Origin: Evansella vedderi
GTDB taxonomy: Bacteria > Bacillota > Bacilli > Bacillales > Salisediminibacteriaceae
Assembly (NCBI RefSeq): GCF_030813435.1
Contig: NZ_JAUSUG010000013.1
Location: 62,001 to 126,000, forward strand
Length of the DNA stretch: 64,000 nucleotides
Reading direction: 5' to 3'
The position numbers were made by a program, and so were the translations under genes. This document shows, one piece after another, positions 56,189-64,000 of the stretch (position 1 is its first letter; every line of letters begins with the position of its first letter). Under the pieces are notes generated by a model. The model was given only the letters and a program-made list of their open reading frames with translations. It was not told the origin of the DNA and made no database searches.

Positions 56189-56722
56189 ATGGAGATTTTC
56201 GGATATCCATTAGAGACGGTATATTTGTTTGGGTTTATATTAGGTGGCATTTTAACAGTACTTTATATTTTATTTGGTGATATTATCGAAGGGATTTTTG
56301 AAGCACTTTCCGAAGGACCAATCAACCCGACACTTATCCTTTCTTTCATTACGTTTTTTAACTCAATGGCTTATTTAATGGAAAGGTTTAGTTCCATCAA
56401 TAGTTTAATCATTGCCATTGCTTCCCTAGTGACTGCTTTTCTTCTAGTAACTTTACTTAATATTTTCGTACTGGTTCCCCTTTCTCAAGCGGAAGCAACA
56501 TTGGCTTACTCCGATGATGATTTGAAGGGTAGAATCGGTACTGTTATAACTGCCATTCCAGAGGAAGGCTTTGGTGAAGTGATGATTCAAGGTAAACAAG
56601 GAAATATTGCAAGATCAGCAATAAGCTTCGATGATGTGGCTATCCCCTATGGGGAAAAGGTTCTCATTATTGAAGTGAAAAATAGTGTGTTACATGTATC
56701 TCCACATGAAGAACTAGATTAA
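56189..56722 (+). CDS. NfeD-like membrane protein (YuaF type)
   Basis: The 177-residue protein has an N-terminal helix, two further helices (about residues 45-60 and 70-92), and a C-terminal NfeD OB-fold (LKGRIGTVITAIPEEGFGEV, then MIQGKQGNIARSAIS). Such proteins partner flotillins in membrane microdomains, and the flotillin gene follows after an inserted repeat. It is 14 bp behind the PspA gene. Confidence 0.83.
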   Translation: MEIFGYPLETVYLFGFILGGILTVLYILFGDIIEGIFEALSEGPINPTLILSFITFFNSMAYLMERFSSINSLIIAIASLVTAFLLVTLLNIFVLVPLSQAEATLAYSDDDLKGRIGTVITAIPEEGFGEVMIQGKQGNIARSAISFDDVAIPYGEKVLIIEVKNSVLHVSPHEELD

Positions 56723-56758
56723 GAGGAGAGACATGCACAATAAATTCTAAAAAAATTA

Positions 56759-57039
56759 GCTCTGTTAAAGGATAGTGTTGATTTTTTAACACTGTTGATT
56801 TAAGCGTAAGATACGAGACTCCTGCGAGAAAAGCAAGAGGCCACTGAAAAAGGACGTTTTTTCCCTTTTTCAGTGGTCTCGAAGCAATGGCTGAAGACCC
56901 CGCAGGGACGAGGAGGCTGAAGCGTTGCCCGCGCGGAGTCAGGATGACGACATTACGCCGTTGCCCACAGGACGTGGGCTGCCTTTAGGCGTAATTGGAG
57001 TATCTGAAGCGAAAATCAACATCAAAGTTTAACAGAGCC
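56759..57039 (+). repeat. Modular GC-rich repeat, most complete GCTCTGTTAAA-subtype copy
   Basis: This copy runs from GCTCTGTTAAAGGATAGTG to AGTTTAACAGAGCC, so its ends are inverted repeats. It contains GAGACTCCTGCG, a hairpin GGCCACTGAAAAA/TTTTTCAGTGGTC matching the ends of the IS at 12741, GAAGACCCCGCAGGGACGAG, and the ATTACGCC/GGCGTAAT module. It lies between nfeD-like and floT inside one operon. Confidence 0.82.
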
Positions 57040-57066
57040 AAAAAATTTAAAGGAGGAGAAATTAAC

Positions 57067-58617
57067 ATGCCAGAAATGATTATGATTGTCGTTGGTATAG
57101 TAGTCGTTTTAATCCTAGCACTTATTGGTGTATTCGTAACAAAATACCGTACGGCAGGTCCAGATGAAGCATTAATTGTTACCGGTAGTTATTTAGGCAA
57201 AAAGAATGTAAACACAGATGAATCAGGTAACCGTATTAAGATTGTTCGTGGTGGCGGTACCTTTGTATTACCTGTTTTCCAACAGGCGGAATCGTTAAGC
57301 TTACTATCTAGTAAAATTGATGTTTCCACACCCGAGGTTTACACAGAACAAGGTGTACCAGTAATGGCGGACGGAACGGCCATTATTAAAATTGGTGGTT
57401 CCATCGGTGAAATTGCTACTGCGGCAGAACAATTTTTAGGAAAAACGAAAGCGGATAGAGAAAATGAAGCAAAAGAAGTATTAGAAGGTCATTTACGCTC
57501 TATCTTAGGTTCGTTAACTGTAGAAGAAATTTACAAAAACCGTGAAAAGTTTTCACAAGAGGTACAGCGTGTAGCCTCTCAAGACTTAGCAAAAATGGGA
57601 CTTTACATAGTTTCATTTACTATTAAAGATGTTCGTGATAAAAATGGTTACTTGGATTCCTTAGGTAAACCAAGAATTGCTCAAGTGAAGCGTGACGCAG
57701 ACATTGCAACAGCAGAAGCAGATAAAGAAACACGTATTAAACGAGCAGAGGCTGACAAGGATGCAAAGCGCTCGGAGCTTGAAAGGGCAACAGAAATTGC
57801 GGAAGCAGAGAAAATCAATCAGCTTAAGGTTGCGGAATTCCGTCGTGAACAAGACGAGGCGAAGGCACGTGCGGACCAAGCATATCATCTCCAAGAAGCT
57901 AGGTCTCAACAAGAAGTAACTGAGCAAAAAATGCAGGTTCAAATTATCGAGCGTCAAAAGCAAATTGAGTTAGAAGAAAAAGAGATTGCTCGTCGTGAGA
58001 AGCAATACGATTCCGAAGTTAAAAAGAAAGCAGACGCGGATCGTTATGCAGTAGAGCAAGCGGCAGAAGCGGAAAAGAGAAAACAATTCGCAGAAGCAGA
58101 TGCAAAGAAATACAATATTGAAGCGATGGCCAAAGCGGAAGCAGAAAAAATCCGTATTGATGGTATTGCTAAAGCGGAAGCAGAACGTGCACAAGGGGAA
58201 GCGGACGCTGAAATTATCCGTCTAAGAGGTCTTGCGGAAGCGGAAGCGAAAGAAAAGATTGCAGAAGCGTACGAGAAGTATGGTCAAGCGGCCATCCTAG
58301 ATATGATCCTGCAAATGCTACCTACCTACGCGAAAGAAGTGGCTGCACCATTATCTAACATCGAGAAAATTACTGTTGTGGATACTGGTTCAAGTGGAGA
58401 AAATGGTGGAGCAAACAAGGTTACTGGTTATGCAACGAACTTAATGTCTACCCTTCAAGAGTCACTAAAAGCATCATCTGGAATTGATGTAAAAGATCTA
58501 ATCGAAAACTTCGCAGGAAAAGGAAATGAAAAACTAAACGTTGAGCAACTAAAGAGTGAATTAAAAGAAGCTACTTCTGCTCCAACGACTCCGAAAGATG
58601 TTAATACAGAAAAATAG
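57067..58617 (+). CDS. floT: Flotillin-like protein
   Basis: The 516-residue protein has an N-terminal membrane segment (MIMIVVGIVVVLILALIGVF), an SPFH domain to about residue 190, and a long coiled coil rich in Ala-Glu repeats (AEADKDAKRSE, AEAEKIRIDG, AKAEAERAQGEADAE). It matches FloT/YuaG (509 residues), which organises membrane microdomains, and not the shorter FloA. The ATG at 57067 follows AAAGGAGGAG. The open frame extends 72 bp upstream into the repeat, which I reject as coding. Confidence 0.94.
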   Translation: MPEMIMIVVGIVVVLILALIGVFVTKYRTAGPDEALIVTGSYLGKKNVNTDESGNRIKIVRGGGTFVLPVFQQAESLSLLSSKIDVSTPEVYTEQGVPVMADGTAIIKIGGSIGEIATAAEQFLGKTKADRENEAKEVLEGHLRSILGSLTVEEIYKNREKFSQEVQRVASQDLAKMGLYIVSFTIKDVRDKNGYLDSLGKPRIAQVKRDADIATAEADKETRIKRAEADKDAKRSELERATEIAEAEKINQLKVAEFRREQDEAKARADQAYHLQEARSQQEVTEQKMQVQIIERQKQIELEEKEIARREKQYDSEVKKKADADRYAVEQAAEAEKRKQFAEADAKKYNIEAMAKAEAEKIRIDGIAKAEAERAQGEADAEIIRLRGLAEAEAKEKIAEAYEKYGQAAILDMILQMLPTYAKEVAAPLSNIEKITVVDTGSSGENGGANKVTGYATNLMSTLQESLKASSGIDVKDLIENFAGKGNEKLNVEQLKSELKEATSAPTTPKDVNTEK

Positions 58618-58637
58618 ATTGTAAGATTATCAGATTA

Positions 58638-58676
58638 GGTCCCCTTCATTATTGAAGGGAGCCTTTTCTTTTTTTA
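58638..58676 (+). terminator. Terminator after floT
   Basis: CCCTTCA and TGAAGGG (within 58642-58660) form a hairpin extended by GG/GCC pairs and followed by a T-rich tail. Confidence 0.7.
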
Positions 58677-58742
58677 TCCAAAGGTTTACATACCTAACGG
58701 GGGTATATTATAATAAAATAAGTATTTTATTTGTAATAAAGA

Positions 58743-58877
58743 TGTGTTCGCAAACAGTATTGCTTTTAGAAAAGCTTGGAGAAGCGGAAAGCGTCCGCCT
58801 GTAGTGTATCCAAGCTCTATTATTTACTTGAAAATAATATGCCCTTGTGCGACCAGTAATCGCAGGAGCAATCTTTT
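58743..58877 (+). repeat. Modular GC-rich repeat, internally deleted copy
   Basis: TGTTCGCAAACAGTATTGCT, AAGCTTGGAGAAGCGGAAAG and then directly GTCCGCCTGTAGTGTATCCA join the left and right ends without the middle modules. A GCGACCAGTAATCGCAGGAG tail follows. Confidence 0.7.
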
Positions 58878-58911
58878 ATACATCCTTATTAAACAACGAG
58901 GAGGGGTTCGA

Positions 58912-59541
58912 ATGGCAGAAGTTAAGATGATTCCATTAGCTGTTAACGGGGGAATTGGTTTTGGAGCAAAATTAACACCAAAACAGTTAATAGCATTAGG
59001 TACGTACTTAGATGATGATACAGAGGTTGAACTAACAACCTTTCAGCAAATAATTATTCAAGTTCCAGAAAATAAGGTGGAAGTTGCAACAGAGGAACTA
59101 GAAAAAGTTGGCTTCAGTGTTTATAAGGTTGGTCCTTATGTAAAGAGTTTACGTACATGTGGTTTTTGCCAAGGAGCAGAAGAAGAGGGGATGCCCATTG
59201 CCATTGAATTGAATAAGAGAATTGCCGGGAAATCGGTTCCTTTTACTGTGCGTCCAGCATATACTGGCTGTCCGAATGCATGCGGTGAACCATTAATAAA
59301 TGATATTGGGGTTATTAAGCGAAAAGACCATTTCGAGCTATACGTTGGCGGCCAAGCTGTAGGGACAAATGCCCGTACAGGGGTATTACTGAAGGATGGG
59401 TTAGAACCGGAAGAATTATATGAGTTAGTTGATAAGGTTCTGGAAGTATATCGGAATAACGGTAGAAAAAGGGAAAGAATTGCAAAATTTATTGATCGTT
59501 ATGGTTTTGATGCATTGAAAAAAGACGTTGGGGTTAGCTAA
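58912..59541 (+). CDS. Small nitrite/sulfite reductase-like Fe-S protein
   Basis: The 209-residue protein has the ferredoxin-like half-domain (LTPKQLIALGTYLDDDTEVE, TTFQQIIIQ) and the siroheme/4Fe4S region with TCGFCQG and TGCPNACGEP. The second pair is the usual CX3C, but the first is CX2C where nitrite and sulfite reductases normally have CX5C. It is one half of the classical repeated fold. The start at 58912 follows GAGGAGGGG. No siroheme or electron-donor gene lies nearby, and its reaction is unknown. Confidence 0.78.
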   Translation: MAEVKMIPLAVNGGIGFGAKLTPKQLIALGTYLDDDTEVELTTFQQIIIQVPENKVEVATEELEKVGFSVYKVGPYVKSLRTCGFCQGAEEEGMPIAIELNKRIAGKSVPFTVRPAYTGCPNACGEPLINDIGVIKRKDHFELYVGGQAVGTNARTGVLLKDGLEPEELYELVDKVLEVYRNNGRKRERIAKFIDRYGFDALKKDVGVS

Positions 59542-59648
59542 TTTGTGAGAATTTCTTGGAATTGTGTCAAAAATGTGAATGGGAAGTTTTTGAAGTAGCT
59601 AAATCTCTTTCAATCTTTGTTTATTTCGAAAATTGAACCTGGGATAAT

Positions 59649-59682
59649 TTAACCCGGTTCAGCTGAACCGGGTTAAAAAAGC
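59649..59682. terminator. Palindromic terminator
   Basis: TTAACCCGGTTCAGCTGAAC followed by CGGGTTAA is a perfect palindrome centred in CAGCTG, with A/T runs on both sides. It can end the genes on both sides. Confidence 0.75.
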
Positions 59683-59852
59683 CCTAGTTAAAATCATGAG
59701 TATTATCGAGCTAGGATGAATAAAACAGAGGTGGCTTTTCCAGCCTCATATCCCACAATTCCATATTCCCACAAATTCATATGCCACAACTCCACATTCC
59801 ATCCGTCTACCAGCATACCATCACCATTCCCACATTCTTCTTCCATCTTCAC
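59683..59852. other. Pyrimidine-rich spacer with short degenerate repeats
   Basis: The top strand is C-rich, with three degenerate units of about 15-18 bp of the type CCACAATTCCATATTC between about 59753 and 59802. No gene is visible. Confidence 0.4.
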
Positions 59853-62285
59853 CTACAAGACCTGATTCAAGTTCCAAATCTCCGATGCATACTCCTGAAT
59901 CGTACGATCACTGGAGAACTTTCCGGAATAGGCGATGTTAGTGACACTCATATTTAGCCAGGTAGCTTTATCCCTATAAGCTTGCTCCACCAATTCATGG
60001 GTTTCAATATAGGCGTCGAAATCCTTCAATACAAAATACGGATCATTATGGTATAGAATATTATAGTAGATATCTTTAAATTCTATATCTTGAGATCCAA
60101 AATCTCCATAATTCAATTGGTTTAAGATTCTCCGTACCCGGTCATCTGTATTATAGATATCTCTAGCTACATAGCCTCCATTATGATAATAATTCAATAC
60201 TTCCTCAGCAGTTAATCCGAATATAAAGATATTCCTGTCACCAACAAGGTCGCGAATTTCAATATTTGCCCCGTCAAGTGTACCTACTGTAATGGCACCA
60301 TTCATCATCATTTTCATATTTCCGGTTCCGGAGGCTTCCTTACTTGCAGTAGATATTTGTTCACTTATATCTGCTGCCGGAATAATTTTTTCAGCCAAGC
60401 TTACATTATAGTTTTCCAAGAAAACAACCTTTAGCTTATCTTGAATAGTCTTATCATGGTTCACAAGGGAAGCCACTTTATTTATAAGCTTAATAATTTC
60501 CTTCGCCAAATAATAACTAGGGGCAGCTTTCGCTCCAAAAATAAAGGTACGTGGAATGATATCCAAGTTAGGGTTATCCTTTAAGTCGTTGTACAATTGG
60601 ATAACGTGAAAAATATTTAATAACTGGCGTTTATATTCATGAAGCCGTTTTATTTGCACGTCAAAAATGGACTGATCATCCACTAAAATACCTGTTCTTT
60701 CATGAATGAACGATGCCAACACTTGCTTATTTTCATTCTTCACCTGCTCAATCTTTTCTAAGAATGGTTGATCCTTTGAATATCGAAGGAGGCCAATAAG
60801 CTTATTTGGACTTTTCACCCACTGTGGGCCTATCACATCTGTTATTAGGGAAGACAGCTTTGGATTTACTTGTAATAGCCAACGGCGATGGGTAATTCCG
60901 TTTGTTTTATTATTAAATCGACTAGGAAACAAGGTATAGAAATCCTTCATTTCTTTTTTCTTAAGTATCTCTGTATGAAGTCTTGCTACTCCATTGACAC
61001 TAAAGCTTCCAACGATAGCTAGCCTTGCCATATGAACTTGGTCGTAGGCAATGATAGCAAGCTGCGGAATCTTCTCTCGAAGTTCAGGATGATCAAACCA
61101 AATTCCCTTACAAAAGCGTTCATTAATTTCATCAATGATCATATAAATTCGAGGAAGGAGGTTTTGCATCATTTCTTTTGGCCAAGTTTCTAATGCTTCA
61201 CTCAAAGTAGTGTGATTCGTATAGGCGATGACGTTTCTAGTTATTTCCCACGCTTCATCCCATCCGAAACGTTCATGGTCCATTAGCACTCTCATGAGCT
61301 CTGGAACGGCTAAGCTTGGATGAGTATCATTAATTTGAATCGTTACTTTATCCGGCAAGTGCTTCAAGGAACGAAGACTGGTCTTCTTGTAGCTTCTAAT
61401 AATACATTGAATACTAGCGGATACAAGGAAGTATTGCTGCTTTAAACGTAGCTCTTTTCCTTCATGATTGGAATCGTCTGGATATAGGAATCCTGATATT
61501 TGATCAATGGAATGTTGATGATCTAGGTCATGATAATATCTTTTTGATCGGTTTGTTAAAAACTCCGGCTCCATGTCTGGGCGTTCGGCACTCCATAAAC
61601 GGAGACTGTTTACTACCTCATTTTGGTAACCAACGATTGGAATATCATATGGGACAGCCATTACTTGATCCGTATCTTCATATTTAAATTCTAAGGAGCC
61701 ATCATTTTTCTTAAACATATTCACTTTTCCACCAAAGCAAATTTTGACCGCTTCTTCTACTTTCCTTGTTTCCCAAGGATACGGATCTTTAAGCCAATAA
61801 TCTGGTAGTTCAATTTGGTTCCCATGTATGATTCGCTGTTCAAATAAGCCATAACGATAGCGGATGCCGCAACCAAAACCTGGGTAACTTAATGAAGCCA
61901 TGGAATCGAGGAAACAGGCAGCTAATCTTCCAAGTCCCCCATTTCCTAAACCGGCATCATGCTCCTGAGAGTATACCTTTTCAGGGTCAAAACCAAGTTC
62001 CGTTAAAGCATCTGTCGTTAAGTCTAATAAACCGCAATTTAACAGGTTACTTTCTAAAAGTCGTCCTACAAGAAACTCCATGGATAAATAATATACCCGT
62101 TTACTATTGGCCTCTTTGTATTTGTTTTGTGTTTGAAGCCATTGTGGATTTATTACATCCTTAACGATGGAAGCTATGACATAATATAAGTCTTGATCTG
62201 AGGCACTCTTTATATCTTTCCCACGCTCAGTTTCAAGTTTGTTTGTGATGATATCCACAAGTTCTTCCAAGCTTAGCTGTGACAA
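59853..62285 (-). CDS. glgP: Glycogen phosphorylase
   Basis: The 810-residue PLP enzyme releases glucose-1-phosphate from glycogen. It has EHDAGLGNGGLGRLAACFLD, IQINDTHPSLAVPELMR, and the PLP lysine Lys658 in GTGNMKMMMNG. The start is a TTG at 62285 behind AGGGGTGAAG, seven bases after the glgA stop, so the two are co-transcribed. It is the last gene of a glg operon, as in other Bacillus. Confidence 0.96.
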   Translation of the reverse strand: MSQLSLEELVDIITNKLETERGKDIKSASDQDLYYVIASIVKDVINPQWLQTQNKYKEANSKRVYYLSMEFLVGRLLESNLLNCGLLDLTTDALTELGFDPEKVYSQEHDAGLGNGGLGRLAACFLDSMASLSYPGFGCGIRYRYGLFEQRIIHGNQIELPDYWLKDPYPWETRKVEEAVKICFGGKVNMFKKNDGSLEFKYEDTDQVMAVPYDIPIVGYQNEVVNSLRLWSAERPDMEPEFLTNRSKRYYHDLDHQHSIDQISGFLYPDDSNHEGKELRLKQQYFLVSASIQCIIRSYKKTSLRSLKHLPDKVTIQINDTHPSLAVPELMRVLMDHERFGWDEAWEITRNVIAYTNHTTLSEALETWPKEMMQNLLPRIYMIIDEINERFCKGIWFDHPELREKIPQLAIIAYDQVHMARLAIVGSFSVNGVARLHTEILKKKEMKDFYTLFPSRFNNKTNGITHRRWLLQVNPKLSSLITDVIGPQWVKSPNKLIGLLRYSKDQPFLEKIEQVKNENKQVLASFIHERTGILVDDQSIFDVQIKRLHEYKRQLLNIFHVIQLYNDLKDNPNLDIIPRTFIFGAKAAPSYYLAKEIIKLINKVASLVNHDKTIQDKLKVVFLENYNVSLAEKIIPAADISEQISTASKEASGTGNMKMMMNGAITVGTLDGANIEIRDLVGDRNIFIFGLTAEEVLNYYHNGGYVARDIYNTDDRVRRILNQLNYGDFGSQDIEFKDIYYNILYHNDPYFVLKDFDAYIETHELVEQAYRDKATWLNMSVTNIAYSGKFSSDRTIQEYASEIWNLNQVL

Positions 62286-62292
62286 AAGCTCT

Positions 62293-63723
62293 TCACCCCT
62301 TAATAGGTTCTGTTATTAATTGTTCATAGATACGTGAATAGTCATGGGCTGAATCTTTCCAGCTAAACTGACTTTTATTAACATTCTTCAGAAGCTGTTG
62401 CCATTTAGTTGTATCGTTATAAATAAACAAAGAGTATCGCAGTACCGATAACAAATCATGGGCGTTATAATTTGTAAAACTGAAACCATTCCCTTCGCCT
62501 GTTATTTCATTAAAAGGGGTAACTGTATCCTTTAGACCACCTGTCTCACGAACGATAGGTACCGTCTTATACTGAAGAGCAATGAGTTGGGACAAGCCAC
62601 AAGGTTCAAATTGAGACGGCATTAAAAAGAAGTCGGCAGCAGCATACAGTTGGCGGGCTAATCCTTCATCAAAGGAAAGCTTAGCTACCAGTTTCTCTGG
62701 ATATCTATCTCCAGCAAAATAGAAAAATGATTCAAATTCTGGGTCTCCTGTACCTAGTACAACGAACTGTACGTCCTCTTGCATAAATTGATCTAATATA
62801 GGTTCAAGAAGGTGAATACCCTTTTGCTCCACAAGTCTTGTGATCATTACATATAACGGTTTATCACCATCAATAGGTAATCCAAGCTGTTCTTGAAGAA
62901 TTATCTTATTTTCTTTCTTCTTCACACGAGAATGTCGATAATTGACAGCAATATAAGGGTCTTTCCTAGGATTAAAGTCATCTGTATCAATACCATTTAT
63001 AACACCTACAACATCCTCAGAACGTTGATGTATGATTGGATCAAGTCCTTCTCCGAAGTAAGGGTATTTTATTTCCTCGGCATAGCTTGGACTTACCGTA
63101 GTGATTTTATCGCTGTGAAAAAGACCAGCTTTCATACAATTTATAACACCATTCCATTCCAAACCTCCTAAATGTTCATTTGGAAGATTAAAAAATTCTT
63201 CGTACATATCTAGAGGCATCTTTCCTTGATACTTAATATTATGGATAGTAAATACGGTTTTCATATCTTCTACAGGCTGCATTATCTTTGCAAGGGCAAC
63301 TGCAATACCTGCTTGCCAATCGTGACCATGAAGGATCTCTGGAGTAAAATCTAGATGGGGAATGGCCTCCATAACAGCTCTGCAGAAAAAGATGAAACGC
63401 TCTCCATCATCGTAGTAACCGTAAACACCCTTCCTCGTAAAATAATAATCGTTGGAGATAAAATAATAGATAATGTCATTATGCTCTAAGCTGTACAAAC
63501 TAGCTTCTTGGTTCCGCCAGCCTAAAGGGACATGAAAGGAAACCTGAAAGGTCATTTGTTCTCTCCACTTTGCAGGAATTTCATCATACATTGGAAGGAT
63601 GACACGAACATCCATCTTCTCATGCTTCTTTAGTGCTTGGGGAAGAGATCCAACTACATCTCCGAGTCCTCCAGTTTTAATAAATGGTGTGCATTCTGAT
63701 GCCACAAATAAAACGTTTTTCAT
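62293..63723 (-). CDS. glgA: Glycogen synthase
   Basis: The 476-residue GT5 enzyme transfers glucose from ADP-glucose to glycogen. It has the N-terminal KTGGLGDVVGSLP, HGHDWQAGIA, and the C-terminal MPSQFEPCGLSQLIALQYKT and RETGGLKDTV. The ATG at 63723 follows GGAGAGGAG. An upstream in-frame extension to 63771 is not needed. The usual partners glgB, glgC and glgD are not visible and may lie beyond the repeat at the window edge. Confidence 0.95.
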   Translation of the reverse strand: MKNVLFVASECTPFIKTGGLGDVVGSLPQALKKHEKMDVRVILPMYDEIPAKWREQMTFQVSFHVPLGWRNQEASLYSLEHNDIIYYFISNDYYFTRKGVYGYYDDGERFIFFCRAVMEAIPHLDFTPEILHGHDWQAGIAVALAKIMQPVEDMKTVFTIHNIKYQGKMPLDMYEEFFNLPNEHLGGLEWNGVINCMKAGLFHSDKITTVSPSYAEEIKYPYFGEGLDPIIHQRSEDVVGVINGIDTDDFNPRKDPYIAVNYRHSRVKKKENKIILQEQLGLPIDGDKPLYVMITRLVEQKGIHLLEPILDQFMQEDVQFVVLGTGDPEFESFFYFAGDRYPEKLVAKLSFDEGLARQLYAAADFFLMPSQFEPCGLSQLIALQYKTVPIVRETGGLKDTVTPFNEITGEGNGFSFTNYNAHDLLSVLRYSLFIYNDTTKWQQLLKNVNKSQFSWKDSAHDYSRIYEQLITEPIKG

Positions 63724-63790
63724 AATAGAATCTCCTCTCCTTTCAATTTTGTTTAATTTAAAGGCTATCATGAAAATACGAATCTGGATG

Positions 63791-63920
63791 TCATTCGCTA
63801 CGGTCCACTCCCTTTCCGCGGGGGATCTGTCGAGCCTCTTCGAGCTTCGCTCTGAGGTGTCTCGACTAGACCCTTCTCCCGCAGGAGTCTCGTGGCCCTC
63901 CGCTCATTCCAAGCAGACTA
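63791..63920 (-). repeat. Modular GC-rich repeat (third subtype, reverse orientation)
   Basis: CTCCCTTTCCGCGGGGGATC, GAGCTTCGCTC and CTCGACTAGACCCTTCTCCC match, in reverse, the copy between xylA and xylB at 37050-37170. It lies upstream of glgA. Confidence 0.7.
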
Positions 63921-63965
63921 AAATTTTCATTGTCCATGGTGGAAATTATATTTCCACATGGTGGG

Positions 63966-64000
63966 CTCTGTTAAAGGCAGTGTTAATATTGAATAGCGTT
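63966..64000 (+). repeat. Left end of a further GCTCTGTTAAA-subtype repeat, cut by the window end
   Basis: GGCTCTGTTAAAGGCAGTGT at 63964-63983 matches the left ends at 12637 and 56759. The rest lies outside the window. Confidence 0.6.

Noticed and set aside
56995-57066. N-terminal extension of flotillin
   Set aside because: The extra codons come from the right end of the repeat, and the real ribosome binding site lies just before 57067.
58744-58911. N-terminal extension of the nitrite/sulfite-reductase-like protein
   Set aside because: The sequence is an internally deleted repeat copy, and a strong ribosome binding site precedes 58912.
59740-59810. Degenerate CCACAA-type repeats as a CRISPR or iteron array
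   Set aside because: The units are too short and irregular, and no associated genes are present.

Overview
The window looks like a chromosome segment from a low-GC Gram-positive of the family Bacillaceae, probably an alkaliphilic or halotolerant relative of Bacillus/Alkalihalobacillus. The reasons are strong AGGAGG-type ribosome binding sites, TTG and GTG starts, cre-like catabolite boxes, a YesMN-type regulatory style, a PspA/NfeD/flotillin operon, and secreted proteins rich in Asp and Glu. Species was not determined. No tRNA, rRNA or CRISPR array was seen.

Layout. 1-482: remnant of a GntR/UTRA regulator with three in-frame stops. 0.5-9.8 kb: a sialic acid island with a secreted sialidase, an RpiR-type regulator, nanA, nanE, a TRAP transporter (siaP, siaQ, siaM) and a ROK kinase (nanK). 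10.2-12.4 kb: an amino-acid racemase divergent from a MocR/PdxR-type regulator. 12.7-14.5 kb: an IS1182-like element sitting inside an interspersed repeat. 14.7-15.7 kb: a small membrane protein and a SecD-P1-like lipoprotein.

15.7-52.2 kb is a large xylan and glucuronoxylan utilisation island. It holds an exo-oligoxylanase (GH8), a lipoprotein plus a YesL-like protein, a multimodular cell-wall-anchored GH10 xylanase, a YesMN-type two-component system, an LplABC-type importer, an intracellular GH10 xylanase, a GH67 alpha-glucuronidase, xylR, xylA, xylB, uxuA, uxuB, transaldolase, transketolase, a second two-component system with a second (MalEFG-type) importer, and a GH43 beta-xylosidase. Together these would cut xylan outside the cell, import plain and methylglucuronic-acid-decorated xylo-oligomers, finish hydrolysis inside, and feed xylose into the pentose phosphate pathway and part of the glucuronate into 2-keto-3-deoxygluconate. 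Neither importer has an ATPase gene here, and UxaC, KdgK and KdgA are missing. A GH4 glycosidase with a divergent AraC regulator follows (52.3-54.6 kb). 54.6-59.5 kb holds a decayed transporter remnant, a PspA/NfeD/flotillin envelope-stress operon and a small nitrite/sulfite-reductase-like protein. The window ends with glgA-glgP on the minus strand.

Three layers of non-coding structure stand out. (1) A 19-bp near-palindromic box is found upstream of three xylan transcription units. (2) A 24-bp box is shared by the sialidase and nan promoters. (3) There are two families of interspersed elements. One is a GC-rich modular repeat with terminal inverted repeats, at ten or more places. The other is a set of four sense-oriented 3'-end elements that begin within about 20 nt of a stop codon (one overlaps it). 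Each has a left arm able to pair with either a proximal or a distal complementary arm around a nested stem-loop. The last is the best candidate for an undescribed system.
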